Assembly (NCBI GenBank): GCA_964619125.1
Contig: CAZUCA010000009.1
Span: 1-64,000 of the forward strand
Direction of reading: 5' to 3'
DNA length: 64,000 nucleotides
Origin: Owenweeksia sp964619125
GTDB taxonomy: Bacteria > Bacteroidota > Bacteroidia > Flavobacteriales > Schleiferiaceae
Shown here: positions 25,675-33,826 of the stretch, one piece after another
How positions within the stretch are numbered: the stretch's first letter is position 1
Layout: each line of letters opens with the position of its first letter
Notes under the pieces: model-generated
Told to the model about the DNA's origin: nothing
The model's database searches: none
Seen by the model: only the letters and a program-made list of their open reading frames with translations
Position numbers and translations under genes: made by a program

Positions 25675-26430
25675 TTAAAGGGCGCTGGCGTCTTCCTTCA
25701 GCCAGTCGTAACCTTTTTCTTCCAGTTCCAGGGCCAGGCTCTTATCGCCTGACTTCACAATCCTGCCATTTTGCAGCACGTGCACATAATCAGGGGTAAT
25801 ATAGTTGAGCAGGCGCTGGTAGTGGGTAATAAGCAATACCGCATTGTTCTTGGTTTTGAGCTTATTCACCCCATTGGCTACAATGCGCAGGGCGTCGATG
25901 TCGAGACCGGAGTCGGTTTCGTCAAGAATGGCCAGTTTGGGTTCCAGCATCGCCATCTGGAAGATTTCGTTGCGCTTTTTCTCGCCTCCTGAAAATCCTT
26001 CATTCAGCGAGCGGCTAAGAAAAGACTTGTCCATTTCCAACAGGCTCATCTTCTCGCGCATCTTCTTCAGCATCTCATTGGCCTTCATGGGCTCCATCCC
26101 TTGCGCCTTACGGGTTTCGTTAATGGCGGTTTTCAGGAAGTTGGTCACCGTAACCCCGGGAATCTCCACCGGGTACTGGAAGGAAAGGAAAATACCCTTA
26201 TGAGCACGCTCATCCGGCTCGAGGTCGGACAGGTCCTCACCTTCAAAATCCATATGGCCCTGGGTGATGTCATAGTCTTCGCGCCCGGCAATTACAGATG
26301 ACAGGGTACTCTTACCCGATCCATTGGGCCCCATTATAGCGTGCACTTCACCCGGCTTGATCTCCAGGTCAATTCCTTTCAAAATTTCGTTACCGTCGAT
26401 CCCGGCATGCAGGTTTGAGATTTTTAACAT
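25675..26430 (-). CDS. sufC: Fe-S cluster assembly ATPase SufC
   Basis: The 251-residue ABC-type ATPase of the SufBCD scaffold has Walker A GPNGSGKST, the signature LNEGFSGGEKKRNE, the Walker B LAILDETDSGLD and the switch histidine in LLITHYQR. The ATG at 26430 (MLKISNL) is the family start; an upstream TTG at 26442 falls inside the heptamer repeat. In the usual order sufB directly precedes sufC, but here a four-helix-bundle gene with flanking repeats separates them. Confidence 0.96.
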   Translation of the reverse strand: MLKISNLHAGIDGNEILKGIDLEIKPGEVHAIMGPNGSGKSTLSSVIAGREDYDITQGHMDFEGEDLSDLEPDERAHKGIFLSFQYPVEIPGVTVTNFLKTAINETRKAQGMEPMKANEMLKKMREKMSLLEMDKSFLSRSLNEGFSGGEKKRNEIFQMAMLEPKLAILDETDSGLDIDALRIVANGVNKLKTKNNAVLLITHYQRLLNYITPDYVHVLQNGRIVKSGDKSLALELEEKGYDWLKEDASAL

Positions 26431-26436
26431 TCTTTG

Positions 26437-26464
26437 GTTCAATGTTTAATGTTCAATGTTTAAA
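26437..26464. repeat. left array of four 7-bp repeats (GTTYAAW)
   Basis: Four perfect-period heptamers, GTTCAAT, GTTTAAT, GTTCAAT, GTTTAAA, cover the 3' end of the four-helix-bundle gene; its stop codon (26460-26462) lies inside the array. The array ends six bases before the sufC start codon on the minus strand. Confidence 0.85.
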
Positions 26465-26885
26465 GTGAACTATCATTGCTGTAATCGGCAGAAGGCTCCA
26501 TAAATTTCCATCCCTTCTGATCAGATTGACTCAGATAGTTCATCAGCGTGCTAATTCCCCTGCCTAGATTTTCGCAGGCGGTACGCTGGCTATTTAGTTC
26601 TTCTTCATTAATATATCCCCTGTCGTACATCCGGTACAACTGGGAGCGAAACTCTCCGGCCGAGGCCTTGGCGACCGAAAGAAATTGAATGAACTCCTTA
26701 TTACCGTTGCGCTCAAAGCCCTCAGCAATATTGTCCATGGCAGAGCCGCTTGATGCATCTGCCTGGTTCTTCAGCTTAAAGTCAAATTTCAGCTCGGTGG
26801 CTAGTACAACAGTTTGAAACCATCTGCAAATCTCCCTGGCCTGTTGCCAGATTCTGAGATCCTCAAATCGTTCTACTGATGCCAT
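26460..26885 (-). CDS. four-helix bundle protein (S23/Avd-like family)
   Basis: The 141-residue, entirely helical protein has family landmarks FEDLRIWQQAREI near the N-terminus, the central SAMDNIAEGFERNGNKEFIQ and the late EFRSQLYRMYDRGYI. The family includes proteins encoded in 23S rRNA intervening sequences and the Avd accessory protein of diversity-generating retroelements; most members have no known function and probably form homopentamers. The ATG at 26885 gives a normal start just inside the right-hand repeat array; a GTG at 26918 would translate the repeat. It lies between sufB and sufC, which is not its usual home. Confidence 0.92.
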   Translation of the reverse strand: MASVERFEDLRIWQQAREICRWFQTVVLATELKFDFKLKNQADASSGSAMDNIAEGFERNGNKEFIQFLSVAKASAGEFRSQLYRMYDRGYINEEELNSQRTACENLGRGISTLMNYLSQSDQKGWKFMEPSADYSNDSSL

Positions 26886-26887
26886 AC

Positions 26888-26915
26888 CTTGAGCTTTGAA
26901 CTTTAAACCTTGAAC
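26888..26915. repeat. right array of four 7-bp repeats, inverted
   Basis: Four heptamers CTTGAGC, TTTGAAC, TTTAAAC, CTTGAAC; read on the other strand they are GTTCAAG, GTTTAAA, GTTCAAA, GCTCAAG, matching the left array. It starts two bases before the four-helix-bundle ATG and ends nine bases from the sufB stop. Confidence 0.85.
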
Positions 26916-26923
26916 CACTTACT

Positions 26924-28366
26924 CTATCCTACCGATCCCTCTAAACTGATGGCCAATAGCTTTTGGGCTTCCACCGCAAATTCCATTGGCAGCTGGTTAA
27001 GAACGTCCTTGCAGTATCCGTTTACGATCAGGGCAATGGCTTCCTCCTCGCCGATACCGCGTTGATTGCAGTAAAAAATCTGGTCTTCGCCAATTTTGCT
27101 GGTGGTGGCTTCGTGCTCCACCATGGCTGATTTGTTTTTGGTTTCGATGTAGGGAAAGGTGTGGGAGCCGCAGCTGCTGCCCATCAGCAGGGAGTCGCAC
27201 TGCGAGAAGTTGCGCGCATTTTCGGCGCGGGGACCAATCCTTACCAGGCCACGGTAGCTACCGTTACTCTTACCGGCGCAGATACCCTTACTAATAATGG
27301 TACTCTTGGTGTTCTTGCCCAGGTGAATCATTTTAGTACCGGTGTCGGCCTGCTGGTAATTGTTGGTTACAGCCACCGAATAAAACTCACCGATGGAGTT
27401 TTCACCTTTCAGAATGCAGCTGGGGTATTTCCAGGTTACCGCGGAGCCGGTTTCCACCTGGGTCCAGCTGATCTTGGCATTGCGCTCGCAAATACCGCGC
27501 TTGGTTACGAAGTTGAAAACCCCGCCCTTGCCGTTTTTATCACCGGGATACCAGTTTTGTACGGTTGAATACTTGATTTCGGCATCGTCGAGGGCTACCA
27601 GCTCCACCACGGCAGCGTGCAGTTGATTTTCGTCGCGGGTAGGGGCGGTACAACCTTCCAGGTAGCTTACGTAGCTGCCCTCATCGGCCACCACCAGGGT
27701 GCGCTCAAACTGGCCGGTTCCGGCTTCGTTAATACGGAAATAGGTGCTGAGCTCCATCGGGCAGCGTACCCCTTTTGGGATGTAGCAAAAAGAACCATCG
27801 GTAAATACCGCCGAGTTGAGGGCCGCGTAGTAATTATCAGTTTTGGGAACCACTGTACCCAGGTACTTGCGCACCAGCTCCGGGTGTTCCTGAATGGCTT
27901 CTGAGATAGAGCAGAAAATAATGCCTTTCTCGGCCAGGGCCTTCTTAAAAGTGGTTTTCACTGAAACCGAGTCTACCACCACGTCCATAGCCACGCCGGT
28001 AAGTCGCTTTTGCTCTTCCACCGAAATTCCAAGTTTTTTGAAAGTGTCCAGCAGCTCGGGATCCACCTCATCGAGGCTGTCGAGCTGTTTCTTTTGCTTG
28101 GGAGCGGAGTAATAGGAGATGGCCTGCAGATCGGGCTCGGGGTAGGTGACATTAGGCCACTTGGGCTCGGTCATTTTCTGAAACTGTCGAAAGGCCTCCA
28201 GTCGCCATTCAGTGAGCCACTCCGGTTCATTCTTCTTGGCCGAGATAAAACGGATGGTCTCCTCATTTAGCCCGGGAGGGGCTTTGTCTGCTTCAATATT
28301 GGTGTAGAAGCCATATTTATATTCCGATCCGGTTACTTCTTCCAGTAACTGCTCTTCGCTCTTCAT
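26924..28366 (-). CDS. sufB: Fe-S cluster assembly protein SufB
   Basis: The 480-residue scaffold protein is where the nascent cluster is built in SufBCD. Visible landmarks are the N-terminal EYKYGF, the WKYPSCILKGENS stretch, the conserved cysteine in FSQCDSLLMG, and the C-terminal FYCNQRGIGEEEAIALIVNG. Length matches the family. It follows the HesB/IscA-like gene by 17 bases. After its stop the operon is interrupted by the repeat-bounded four-helix-bundle gene before sufC. Confidence 0.96.
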   Translation of the reverse strand: MKSEEQLLEEVTGSEYKYGFYTNIEADKAPPGLNEETIRFISAKKNEPEWLTEWRLEAFRQFQKMTEPKWPNVTYPEPDLQAISYYSAPKQKKQLDSLDEVDPELLDTFKKLGISVEEQKRLTGVAMDVVVDSVSVKTTFKKALAEKGIIFCSISEAIQEHPELVRKYLGTVVPKTDNYYAALNSAVFTDGSFCYIPKGVRCPMELSTYFRINEAGTGQFERTLVVADEGSYVSYLEGCTAPTRDENQLHAAVVELVALDDAEIKYSTVQNWYPGDKNGKGGVFNFVTKRGICERNAKISWTQVETGSAVTWKYPSCILKGENSIGEFYSVAVTNNYQQADTGTKMIHLGKNTKSTIISKGICAGKSNGSYRGLVRIGPRAENARNFSQCDSLLMGSSCGSHTFPYIETKNKSAMVEHEATTSKIGEDQIFYCNQRGIGEEEAIALIVNGYCKDVLNQLPMEFAVEAQKLLAISLEGSVG

Positions 28367-28383
28367 AAAGTCGTATTAGGGAA

Positions 28384-28713
28384 TTATACCGCAAAGCTCT
28401 CACCACAGCCACAGGTGCGGGAAGCATTGGGGTTATTAAAACTAAATCCTTTGCCATTGAGGCCTCCCTGGTATTCGAGGGTGGTCCCTACCAGATACAG
28501 AAAGCTGCGCTTATCCACTAAAATGCGTACACCGCTATCCTCAAACATCTTATCGGTCTCCTTCATATTGGTATCCACGTCGAGATTGTACGACAAGCCG
28601 CTACAGCCTCCGCTGGTCACGCCTACACGGATGTACGACTCAGCGAGCTGATGGCCTTCCTCTTGCAGCAGGGCCTCCAGTTTCTTTCGCGCTGATTCAG
28701 AAACCTTTATCAT
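28384..28713 (-). CDS. HesB/IscA/SufA-type Fe-S carrier
   Basis: The 109-residue A-type carrier has the three invariant cysteines: C37 in SGGCSGLSY and C101/C103 in the C-terminal TCGCGESF. It carries or transfers Fe-S clusters to apoproteins. It is the first gene of the suf operon and is preceded by a -7 promoter element at 28741-28748. Confidence 0.95.
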   Translation of the reverse strand: MIKVSESARKKLEALLQEEGHQLAESYIRVGVTSGGCSGLSYNLDVDTNMKETDKMFEDSGVRILVDKRSFLYLVGTTLEYQGGLNGKGFSFNNPNASRTCGCGESFAV

Positions 28714-28740
28714 CTTATTTGGAATTAATTTAAATTAATG

Positions 28741-28748
28741 CAAAGGTA
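28741..28748 (-). promoter_or_regulatory. -7 promoter element of the suf operon
   Basis: The minus strand reads TACCTTTG, an exact TAnnTTTG match, 27 bases before the first ATG of the operon (28713). No -33 TTG at the right distance. No IscR- or Fur-like operator was recognised. Confidence 0.6.
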
Positions 28749-28869
28749 TGAAAGAAAGAGCATCCTGAAAATCCGGAGAAAAATATCCTGATATACCTAT
28801 AGCAGCCCTTTATAAGTTCGCTGTCTTCCCCTTAAAAAACTACGGGTACAACGGCTCGGGGAATAGTTA

Positions 28870-28877
28870 TATTTTTG
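28870..28877 (+). promoter_or_regulatory. -7 promoter element of the large repeat protein gene
   Basis: TATTTTTG, an exact TAnnTTTG match, 27 bases before the TTG start at 28905. Confidence 0.5.
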
Positions 28878-28904
28878 GCTAGACCAACCCCATAACCTAT
28901 AATT

Positions 28905-31900
28905 TTGAAGGCGATTGGCGCTCAAATTTTTTTAGCTGTACTGCTGCTGGCCGGTTGGGGCCTCAGCGCCCAGCCCTGTAAGCCCCAGGTAAACTGGAGC
29001 GATACCATTGCCTTCTGCCAGGGTAATGCCCTTACTCTTTCGGCCTATAATCCCAATTGCAACTATCTCTGGAATACGGGCGCCTCCACCGCCAGCATCA
29101 CCATTACCACCTCCGGTACTTATTGGGTGTCGGTAACCAATAACTGTGGCAATACCCGTGATACCGTGTATGTGCACGTACAGCAGCCCCTCTTTCCCAA
29201 CCTGGGGAATGACCGGGTGCTTTGCAGTGGCAGCAACCCTATTCTTAGCGTAGCCAGCCTGATTGAAACCAGCTACCTGTGGCAGGACGGGAGTACAAAC
29301 AATACCTGCCCGGTGACTGCTTCAGGGCAATACCACGTTGCGGTTACTAATTCATGTGGCACTTTCAGGGATACAGTAAATATCAGCTACCTTCCCACAC
29401 CGGCAGTTGATTTAGGCCCTGATGTTAATTACTGTAGTCCCTTCGCTAAAACACTAAGTGTAAACCCGGCCCTGGCGGGTAATGTAAGCTGGAGCAACGG
29501 TTCTAATGCCACTGCCATTACGGTAAGCAGCCCCGGCATCTATTGGGTTCAGGCCAGCAACAACTGCGGCAGCGATCGCGATACCGTGCAAATAAGCTAC
29601 CAGCAAGGAAATCTTCTTGACATCGGTGATACAGCCTATAAGTGCATAAACGGTTTTGCCACCCTCCATAGTAATATTAGTGGGGGTAGTTATCAATGGA
29701 GCACGGGTGCCAGTACCGCCAGTATTTCGGTAGGCCAAACCGGCACCTACTGGTTAAAATATACGGACTCATGCGGCGTCTATTACGATTCGGTAGAGGT
29801 GGTGGTGGCGCCTGCCGCTGTGGCCGACCTGGGCCCTGACCGCCAGATTTGTAACAACCGGGGCCTGATCTTACAGGCCGGCAATCCGGGCAGTTCCTAC
29901 CAGTGGAGCAATGGCAGTAGCGGGCCATTTATCACCGTTAGCGACAGTGGCTTTGTGTGGCTGGGAGTAAATAATGGCTGTGGCTGGGACTATGATACTA
30001 TTGAGATTAGTCTCAAGCCTTTTCCCGATCCCGATATTGACGACACGGTATACTACTGCCTGGGCCAGAGTGTGCAGGTGGATGCAGGTGACTGGGGCCC
30101 GCAGAGCAGCTACCTTTGGAGCAATGGTTCCACTTCGCGGCGCCGCAATTTCAGTAGCGATGGCAGTCATTGGGTGCGGGTGGCCAATGACTGTGACACA
30201 GTGGTCAAAAACTTTTATACCAAAGGAGTTGCCAATAACTACTCGCTGGATCTGGGTAATGACACGGTGGTTTGCGCTACCGAGTTGCAGTTAAAGGCCG
30301 GCCTTCCTGCCAATGTATTTGACTTCTTGTGGAGCAACGGTTCCGACAAAAACAACATTAAGGTCACCGCCTCGGGCAGCTATTGGCTGGAGGCCAGCGG
30401 GCCATGCGGCACCCTTTACGACACTATTGAGATAATTATTCAAAGAGCGCCGGGCATTATTCCCAACCCTAATCTCAGTTTATGCCAGGGAGACAGCCTT
30501 ATCATTTCCGCTCCCTATGTTGACTTCACCCATTACCTCTGGAGTACCGGTGATACCACCCACGAAATCACGGTTAAACAAAGTGGGTTTTACTACCTCA
30601 TGAGCTATAATACCTGCGACACCCTGTTTGATACGGTGCAGGTTACAATGGCCAACGCCATTAATGTGGACCTGGGCCCTGACACCAGTTTTTGTGAACC
30701 TTATATCTATTACCTCGACATGAGCAATAAGGGGGCCGACTCCACCCGCTGGAGCACCGGTTCACGCAATGGCGGTCTGCCGGTATCGAAAAGTGGCACC
30801 TATTGGGTTACTCTTTACAATGCTTGTGGTGCCTTTAGCGATACGGTTAACATCACCGTAAACCCCTTGCCCAAGCCCAAACTAAAAAGTAAGGTGATTT
30901 GCGCTGGCAGTAGTGTAACCCTTGATGCGGGCCAACCCAATGTGCAGTCGTACCAGTGGAACACCGGCGCCACCGGTGCCAGCATTGTGGCGAGCCAGGA
31001 TGGTTGGTACGTAGTGTCGATGTCCAATGGCTGTGGCACCGTAAAAGACTCCTGCTATCTAAGGGTTGATCAACCTTTGCAGCCCATTAATTTGGGTAAC
31101 GACACTATCTTTTGCCAGGGCACATTGTTGCTCGATCCGGGTTATGTGGCCCATGCCAATTACCGCTGGCAGAATGGTTCCACCAGCCAAAAGTTATTGG
31201 TGACCAAAAGCGGAGGCTATAAGGTAACTGTAAGCAACGTCTGCAATACCGTGAGTGATAGCATTTATATCCTCATCACCGGGCCGCCTAAGCTGGTACT
31301 GGGTACTACCATTAAATTTTGTGGTGGCAGCACCCTTTATCTTAATGCCCAAAATCCCGGCAGCAGTTATTTGTGGAATACCGGTGATACCACTCAGAGC
31401 ATCCCCATCAGCACCTCGGGCCGCTATTGGGTAACCATGGAAAATCCCTGCGGGCGACTTACCGACACGGTAGATGTGGAGGTTGACTTTCCCTTGCTCA
31501 ATCTTGACCTGGGCCCTGACACCCTGATATGCCAGGGAATATTTCTCACCCTTGAAACCCAGTATAGCGGCGTGGATTATTTGTGGAATACCGGGGCTAA
31601 AACTGAGAAAATCACGGTAGATACCACCGGCTTATATTGGGTGAGGGTGAAAAACACCTGTGGCGAATGGTACGATTCCATCTTTGTTAAGGTTCAGGGC
31701 ATGCCGGTGTTTGACCTGGGAGGGACCGGCTATCTCTGTAATATCGATGGCAAACTCACCATTGAAGGTCCGCCGGGCATGAAAAGTTACCACTGGAGTA
31801 CCGGGCAGCAGGGTCGAAAAATCACGGTGGAGGATCCGGGCGACTTCTGGCTGGTGGTGTCCAATGAGTGTTTTCAATTTGCCGACACCCTTACGGTAAT

Positions 31901-32612
31901 AGGTGAAGACCCCATTGCCCTTGATCTGGGTGCCGACACCGTGGTGTGTAATGGTAAACCATTGCTGCTCAATCCTGGTAATTACTCTTACCCCATGCGC
32001 TGGCAGGATGGTAAAATTGCCCCGCAAAGGGAGGTGAGCCAAAGTGGTCTATACTGGGTGGCGGCGAGCAACTCCTGTGGCAGCGACTTCGATACCATTG
32101 AGGTGGTCTTTACTGACCCCATTCCTGAGGGAATTTTCGACACCCTGGCCTGCAAGGGCGAGGAGACCTATTTTGATTTCCACGGACCGGGCGTTTCGGT
32201 GCTTTGGTTTGATGGTAATACGGCGCCGGCACGGAGCTTTAAGGAGGAGGGAATTTACAGCCTCAGCATAAGCAATCCCTGTGGTGTTTTTAACCGTCAG
32301 ATATTTTTGACGCAGGGCAATTGTGAGTGCCCGGTGCATATCCCCAATGCTTTTACTCCTGATGGTGATGGCCTCAATGATAAGTTCCGCATCGGTTACG
32401 ATTGCCGCTTCGCAAGCTATAGCATCCAGATTTTTGATCGCTGGGGCAAGCTGCTTTATGAAGGGAGCGATTACGACGATGGCTGGGACGGCATGATAGG
32501 AAAAAGGCCGGCGGCGGTGGGGGTGTATAATTACCGCGTGCAATATCAGTGGTTGGTAAAGGGGGTGCCTCGTGAAAATGAGCAAAGGGGAACGGTCACC
32601 CTGGTCCGTTAG
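28905..32612 (+). CDS. secreted multi-repeat protein with gliding/CHU C-terminal (T9SS type B) sorting domain
   Basis: The 1235-residue protein starts at TTG 28905 with a signal peptide (cleavage near A22). About 16 repeats of roughly 70 residues follow (about 23-1142). The consensus is D-L-G-x-D at the start, a cysteine five or so residues later, a central W-S/N-T/N-G, then SGxYWVxVxNxCG and DTVxI: Ig/PKD-like beta domains with one probable disulfide each. The last 93 residues form the CHU_C domain beginning HIPNAFTPDGDGLNDKF, which directs secretion by the type IX system. It is likely an adhesin or surface-exposed filament. No enzymatic domain is seen. It is a single-gene unit. Confidence 0.93.
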   Translation: MKAIGAQIFLAVLLLAGWGLSAQPCKPQVNWSDTIAFCQGNALTLSAYNPNCNYLWNTGASTASITITTSGTYWVSVTNNCGNTRDTVYVHVQQPLFPNLGNDRVLCSGSNPILSVASLIETSYLWQDGSTNNTCPVTASGQYHVAVTNSCGTFRDTVNISYLPTPAVDLGPDVNYCSPFAKTLSVNPALAGNVSWSNGSNATAITVSSPGIYWVQASNNCGSDRDTVQISYQQGNLLDIGDTAYKCINGFATLHSNISGGSYQWSTGASTASISVGQTGTYWLKYTDSCGVYYDSVEVVVAPAAVADLGPDRQICNNRGLILQAGNPGSSYQWSNGSSGPFITVSDSGFVWLGVNNGCGWDYDTIEISLKPFPDPDIDDTVYYCLGQSVQVDAGDWGPQSSYLWSNGSTSRRRNFSSDGSHWVRVANDCDTVVKNFYTKGVANNYSLDLGNDTVVCATELQLKAGLPANVFDFLWSNGSDKNNIKVTASGSYWLEASGPCGTLYDTIEIIIQRAPGIIPNPNLSLCQGDSLIISAPYVDFTHYLWSTGDTTHEITVKQSGFYYLMSYNTCDTLFDTVQVTMANAINVDLGPDTSFCEPYIYYLDMSNKGADSTRWSTGSRNGGLPVSKSGTYWVTLYNACGAFSDTVNITVNPLPKPKLKSKVICAGSSVTLDAGQPNVQSYQWNTGATGASIVASQDGWYVVSMSNGCGTVKDSCYLRVDQPLQPINLGNDTIFCQGTLLLDPGYVAHANYRWQNGSTSQKLLVTKSGGYKVTVSNVCNTVSDSIYILITGPPKLVLGTTIKFCGGSTLYLNAQNPGSSYLWNTGDTTQSIPISTSGRYWVTMENPCGRLTDTVDVEVDFPLLNLDLGPDTLICQGIFLTLETQYSGVDYLWNTGAKTEKITVDTTGLYWVRVKNTCGEWYDSIFVKVQGMPVFDLGGTGYLCNIDGKLTIEGPPGMKSYHWSTGQQGRKITVEDPGDFWLVVSNECFQFADTLTVIGEDPIALDLGADTVVCNGKPLLLNPGNYSYPMRWQDGKIAPQREVSQSGLYWVAASNSCGSDFDTIEVVFTDPIPEGIFDTLACKGEETYFDFHGPGVSVLWFDGNTAPARSFKEEGIYSLSISNPCGVFNRQIFLTQGNCECPVHIPNAFTPDGDGLNDKFRIGYDCRFASYSIQIFDRWGKLLYEGSDYDDGWDGMIGKRPAAVGVYNYRVQYQWLVKGVPRENEQRGTVTLVR

Positions 32613-32659
32613 TAGCAGGCCTGCTTTAAAAGTGTCGCTGTAGGCGCTGGCAGGTTTTG

Positions 32660-32667
32660 TAATTTTG
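32660..32667 (+). promoter_or_regulatory. -7 promoter element of thiL
   Basis: TAATTTTG, an exact TAnnTTTG match, ends four bases before the thiL ATG, which would place the transcription start at or next to the start codon (leaderless message). Confidence 0.5.
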
Positions 32668-32671
32668 CCAC

Positions 32672-33730
32672 ATGGCAGATCAAAAGCAGGAACAATTTAC
32701 TTCCATCGATAAACTGGGTGAGTTTGGACTTATCCGGCATCTTACTGAAAACTTTCCCCTTCGCAATGCTTCATCCATAAAAGGTATTGGTGATGATTGT
32801 GCGGTGCTGGAGTACCTCGACAAGCACAGCGTGGTGACCTCTGATATGCTGGTGGAAGGGGTGCATTTTGACCTAACCTATATGCCGCCTCGTCACCTGG
32901 GTTATAAGGCCGCTATCGTAAACCTGTCTGACGTGTACGCCATGAATGCAGTACCCAAACAGATCCTGGTCAATATCGCCGTCTCAAACCGCTTTGGACT
33001 TGAATTTCTCGATGAGCTTTATGCCGGCATACGTACCGCTTGTGATATGTATGATGTGGACCTGGTGGGTGGTGATACCACTTCCTCCTACTCGGGCCTG
33101 ATGATCAGTATTACCGCCATTGGAGAAGCGGAAGAAAAGGAGATCGTTTACCGGAACGGAGCCAAGGCCACAGACCTTATTGTGGTATCGGGTGACCTTG
33201 GTGGTGCCTATATGGGCTTGCAATTGCTGGAGCGTGAAAAGGAGGTTTTTAAAGCCAACCCTGATATGCAGCCCCAGTTGCAGGGCAACGAGTATGTATT
33301 GGGTCGCCAGCTGAAGCCGGAAGCACGGCGCGATATTGTTGAATTACTGGCGGAGCTGGAAGTAAAGCCTACCGCTATGATCGACATTTCCGATGGCTTG
33401 AGTTCGGAAATTATCCATCTCTGCAAAGGCAGCAAAACCGGTGCCCGCTTGCTGGAAGAAAAAATTCCCATCGATCCGACCGTATATAAGCTTTGTGAGG
33501 AGTTCAACCTCACTACCACCACTGTGGCACTTAATGGAGGAGAGGATTATGAATTGCTCTTTACCATGGATGTGAAAGACCACGAAAAGATTAAGGCCAA
33601 TCCTAACCTCAGTGTAATTGGCTATATGACCGAAGAACAGGAGGGCATGAACCTGCTTACCCGCGATGATAAGCTGATGCCCCTGACTGCCCAGGGCTGG
33701 GATGCGCTGCTGGCCAAAGAGCAGGGTTAG
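32672..33730 (+). CDS. thiL: thiamine-phosphate kinase
   Basis: The 352-residue enzyme phosphorylates thiamine monophosphate to thiamine diphosphate using ATP. The AIRS/PurM-like fold is shown by the opening GDDCAVLEY, VTSDMLVEGVHFDL, the DLVGGDTTSS loop and the later DISDGLSSEIIHL and GGEDYELLF motifs, all typical ThiL magnesium and ATP-binding elements. Length is normal. No other thiamine gene is nearby. The ATG at 32672 follows a -7 element so closely that the message may be leaderless. Confidence 0.95.
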   Translation: MADQKQEQFTSIDKLGEFGLIRHLTENFPLRNASSIKGIGDDCAVLEYLDKHSVVTSDMLVEGVHFDLTYMPPRHLGYKAAIVNLSDVYAMNAVPKQILVNIAVSNRFGLEFLDELYAGIRTACDMYDVDLVGGDTTSSYSGLMISITAIGEAEEKEIVYRNGAKATDLIVVSGDLGGAYMGLQLLEREKEVFKANPDMQPQLQGNEYVLGRQLKPEARRDIVELLAELEVKPTAMIDISDGLSSEIIHLCKGSKTGARLLEEKIPIDPTVYKLCEEFNLTTTTVALNGGEDYELLFTMDVKDHEKIKANPNLSVIGYMTEEQEGMNLLTRDDKLMPLTAQGWDALLAKEQG

Positions 33731-33826
33731 TTTTGGTAGCTGGGATTGCTAAGTGTTAAAGTTTCAGTCGCTTGTAATATTGAAGATCACTCTTGAGTTA
33801 TTTGGTTTCTAACCAATTGCTAAAAG

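Larger units (their letters stand above)
26437..26915 (-). mobile_element. repeat-bounded S23/four-helix-bundle cassette inserted between sufB and sufC
   Basis: A single gene is bracketed by two four-copy arrays of the same degenerate heptamer in opposite orientation (26437-26464 and 26888-26915), so the 479-bp unit has inverted-repeat ends. The rest of the suf operon is intact around it. No transposase is encoded. S23-type proteins are known from intervening sequences in 23S rRNA and as relatives of retroelement accessory proteins, which supports a mobile origin, but mobility itself is inference. Confidence 0.5.

Noticed and set aside
26437..26915. diversity-generating retroelement
   Set aside because: The four-helix-bundle protein is related to Avd, but no reverse transcriptase or template/variable repeat pair is present nearby.
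28971..32330. tandem DNA repeat (minisatellite) in the large surface protein gene
   Set aside because: The repeats are conserved at protein level only; neighbouring units differ too much at the DNA level to be called a nucleotide tandem repeat.
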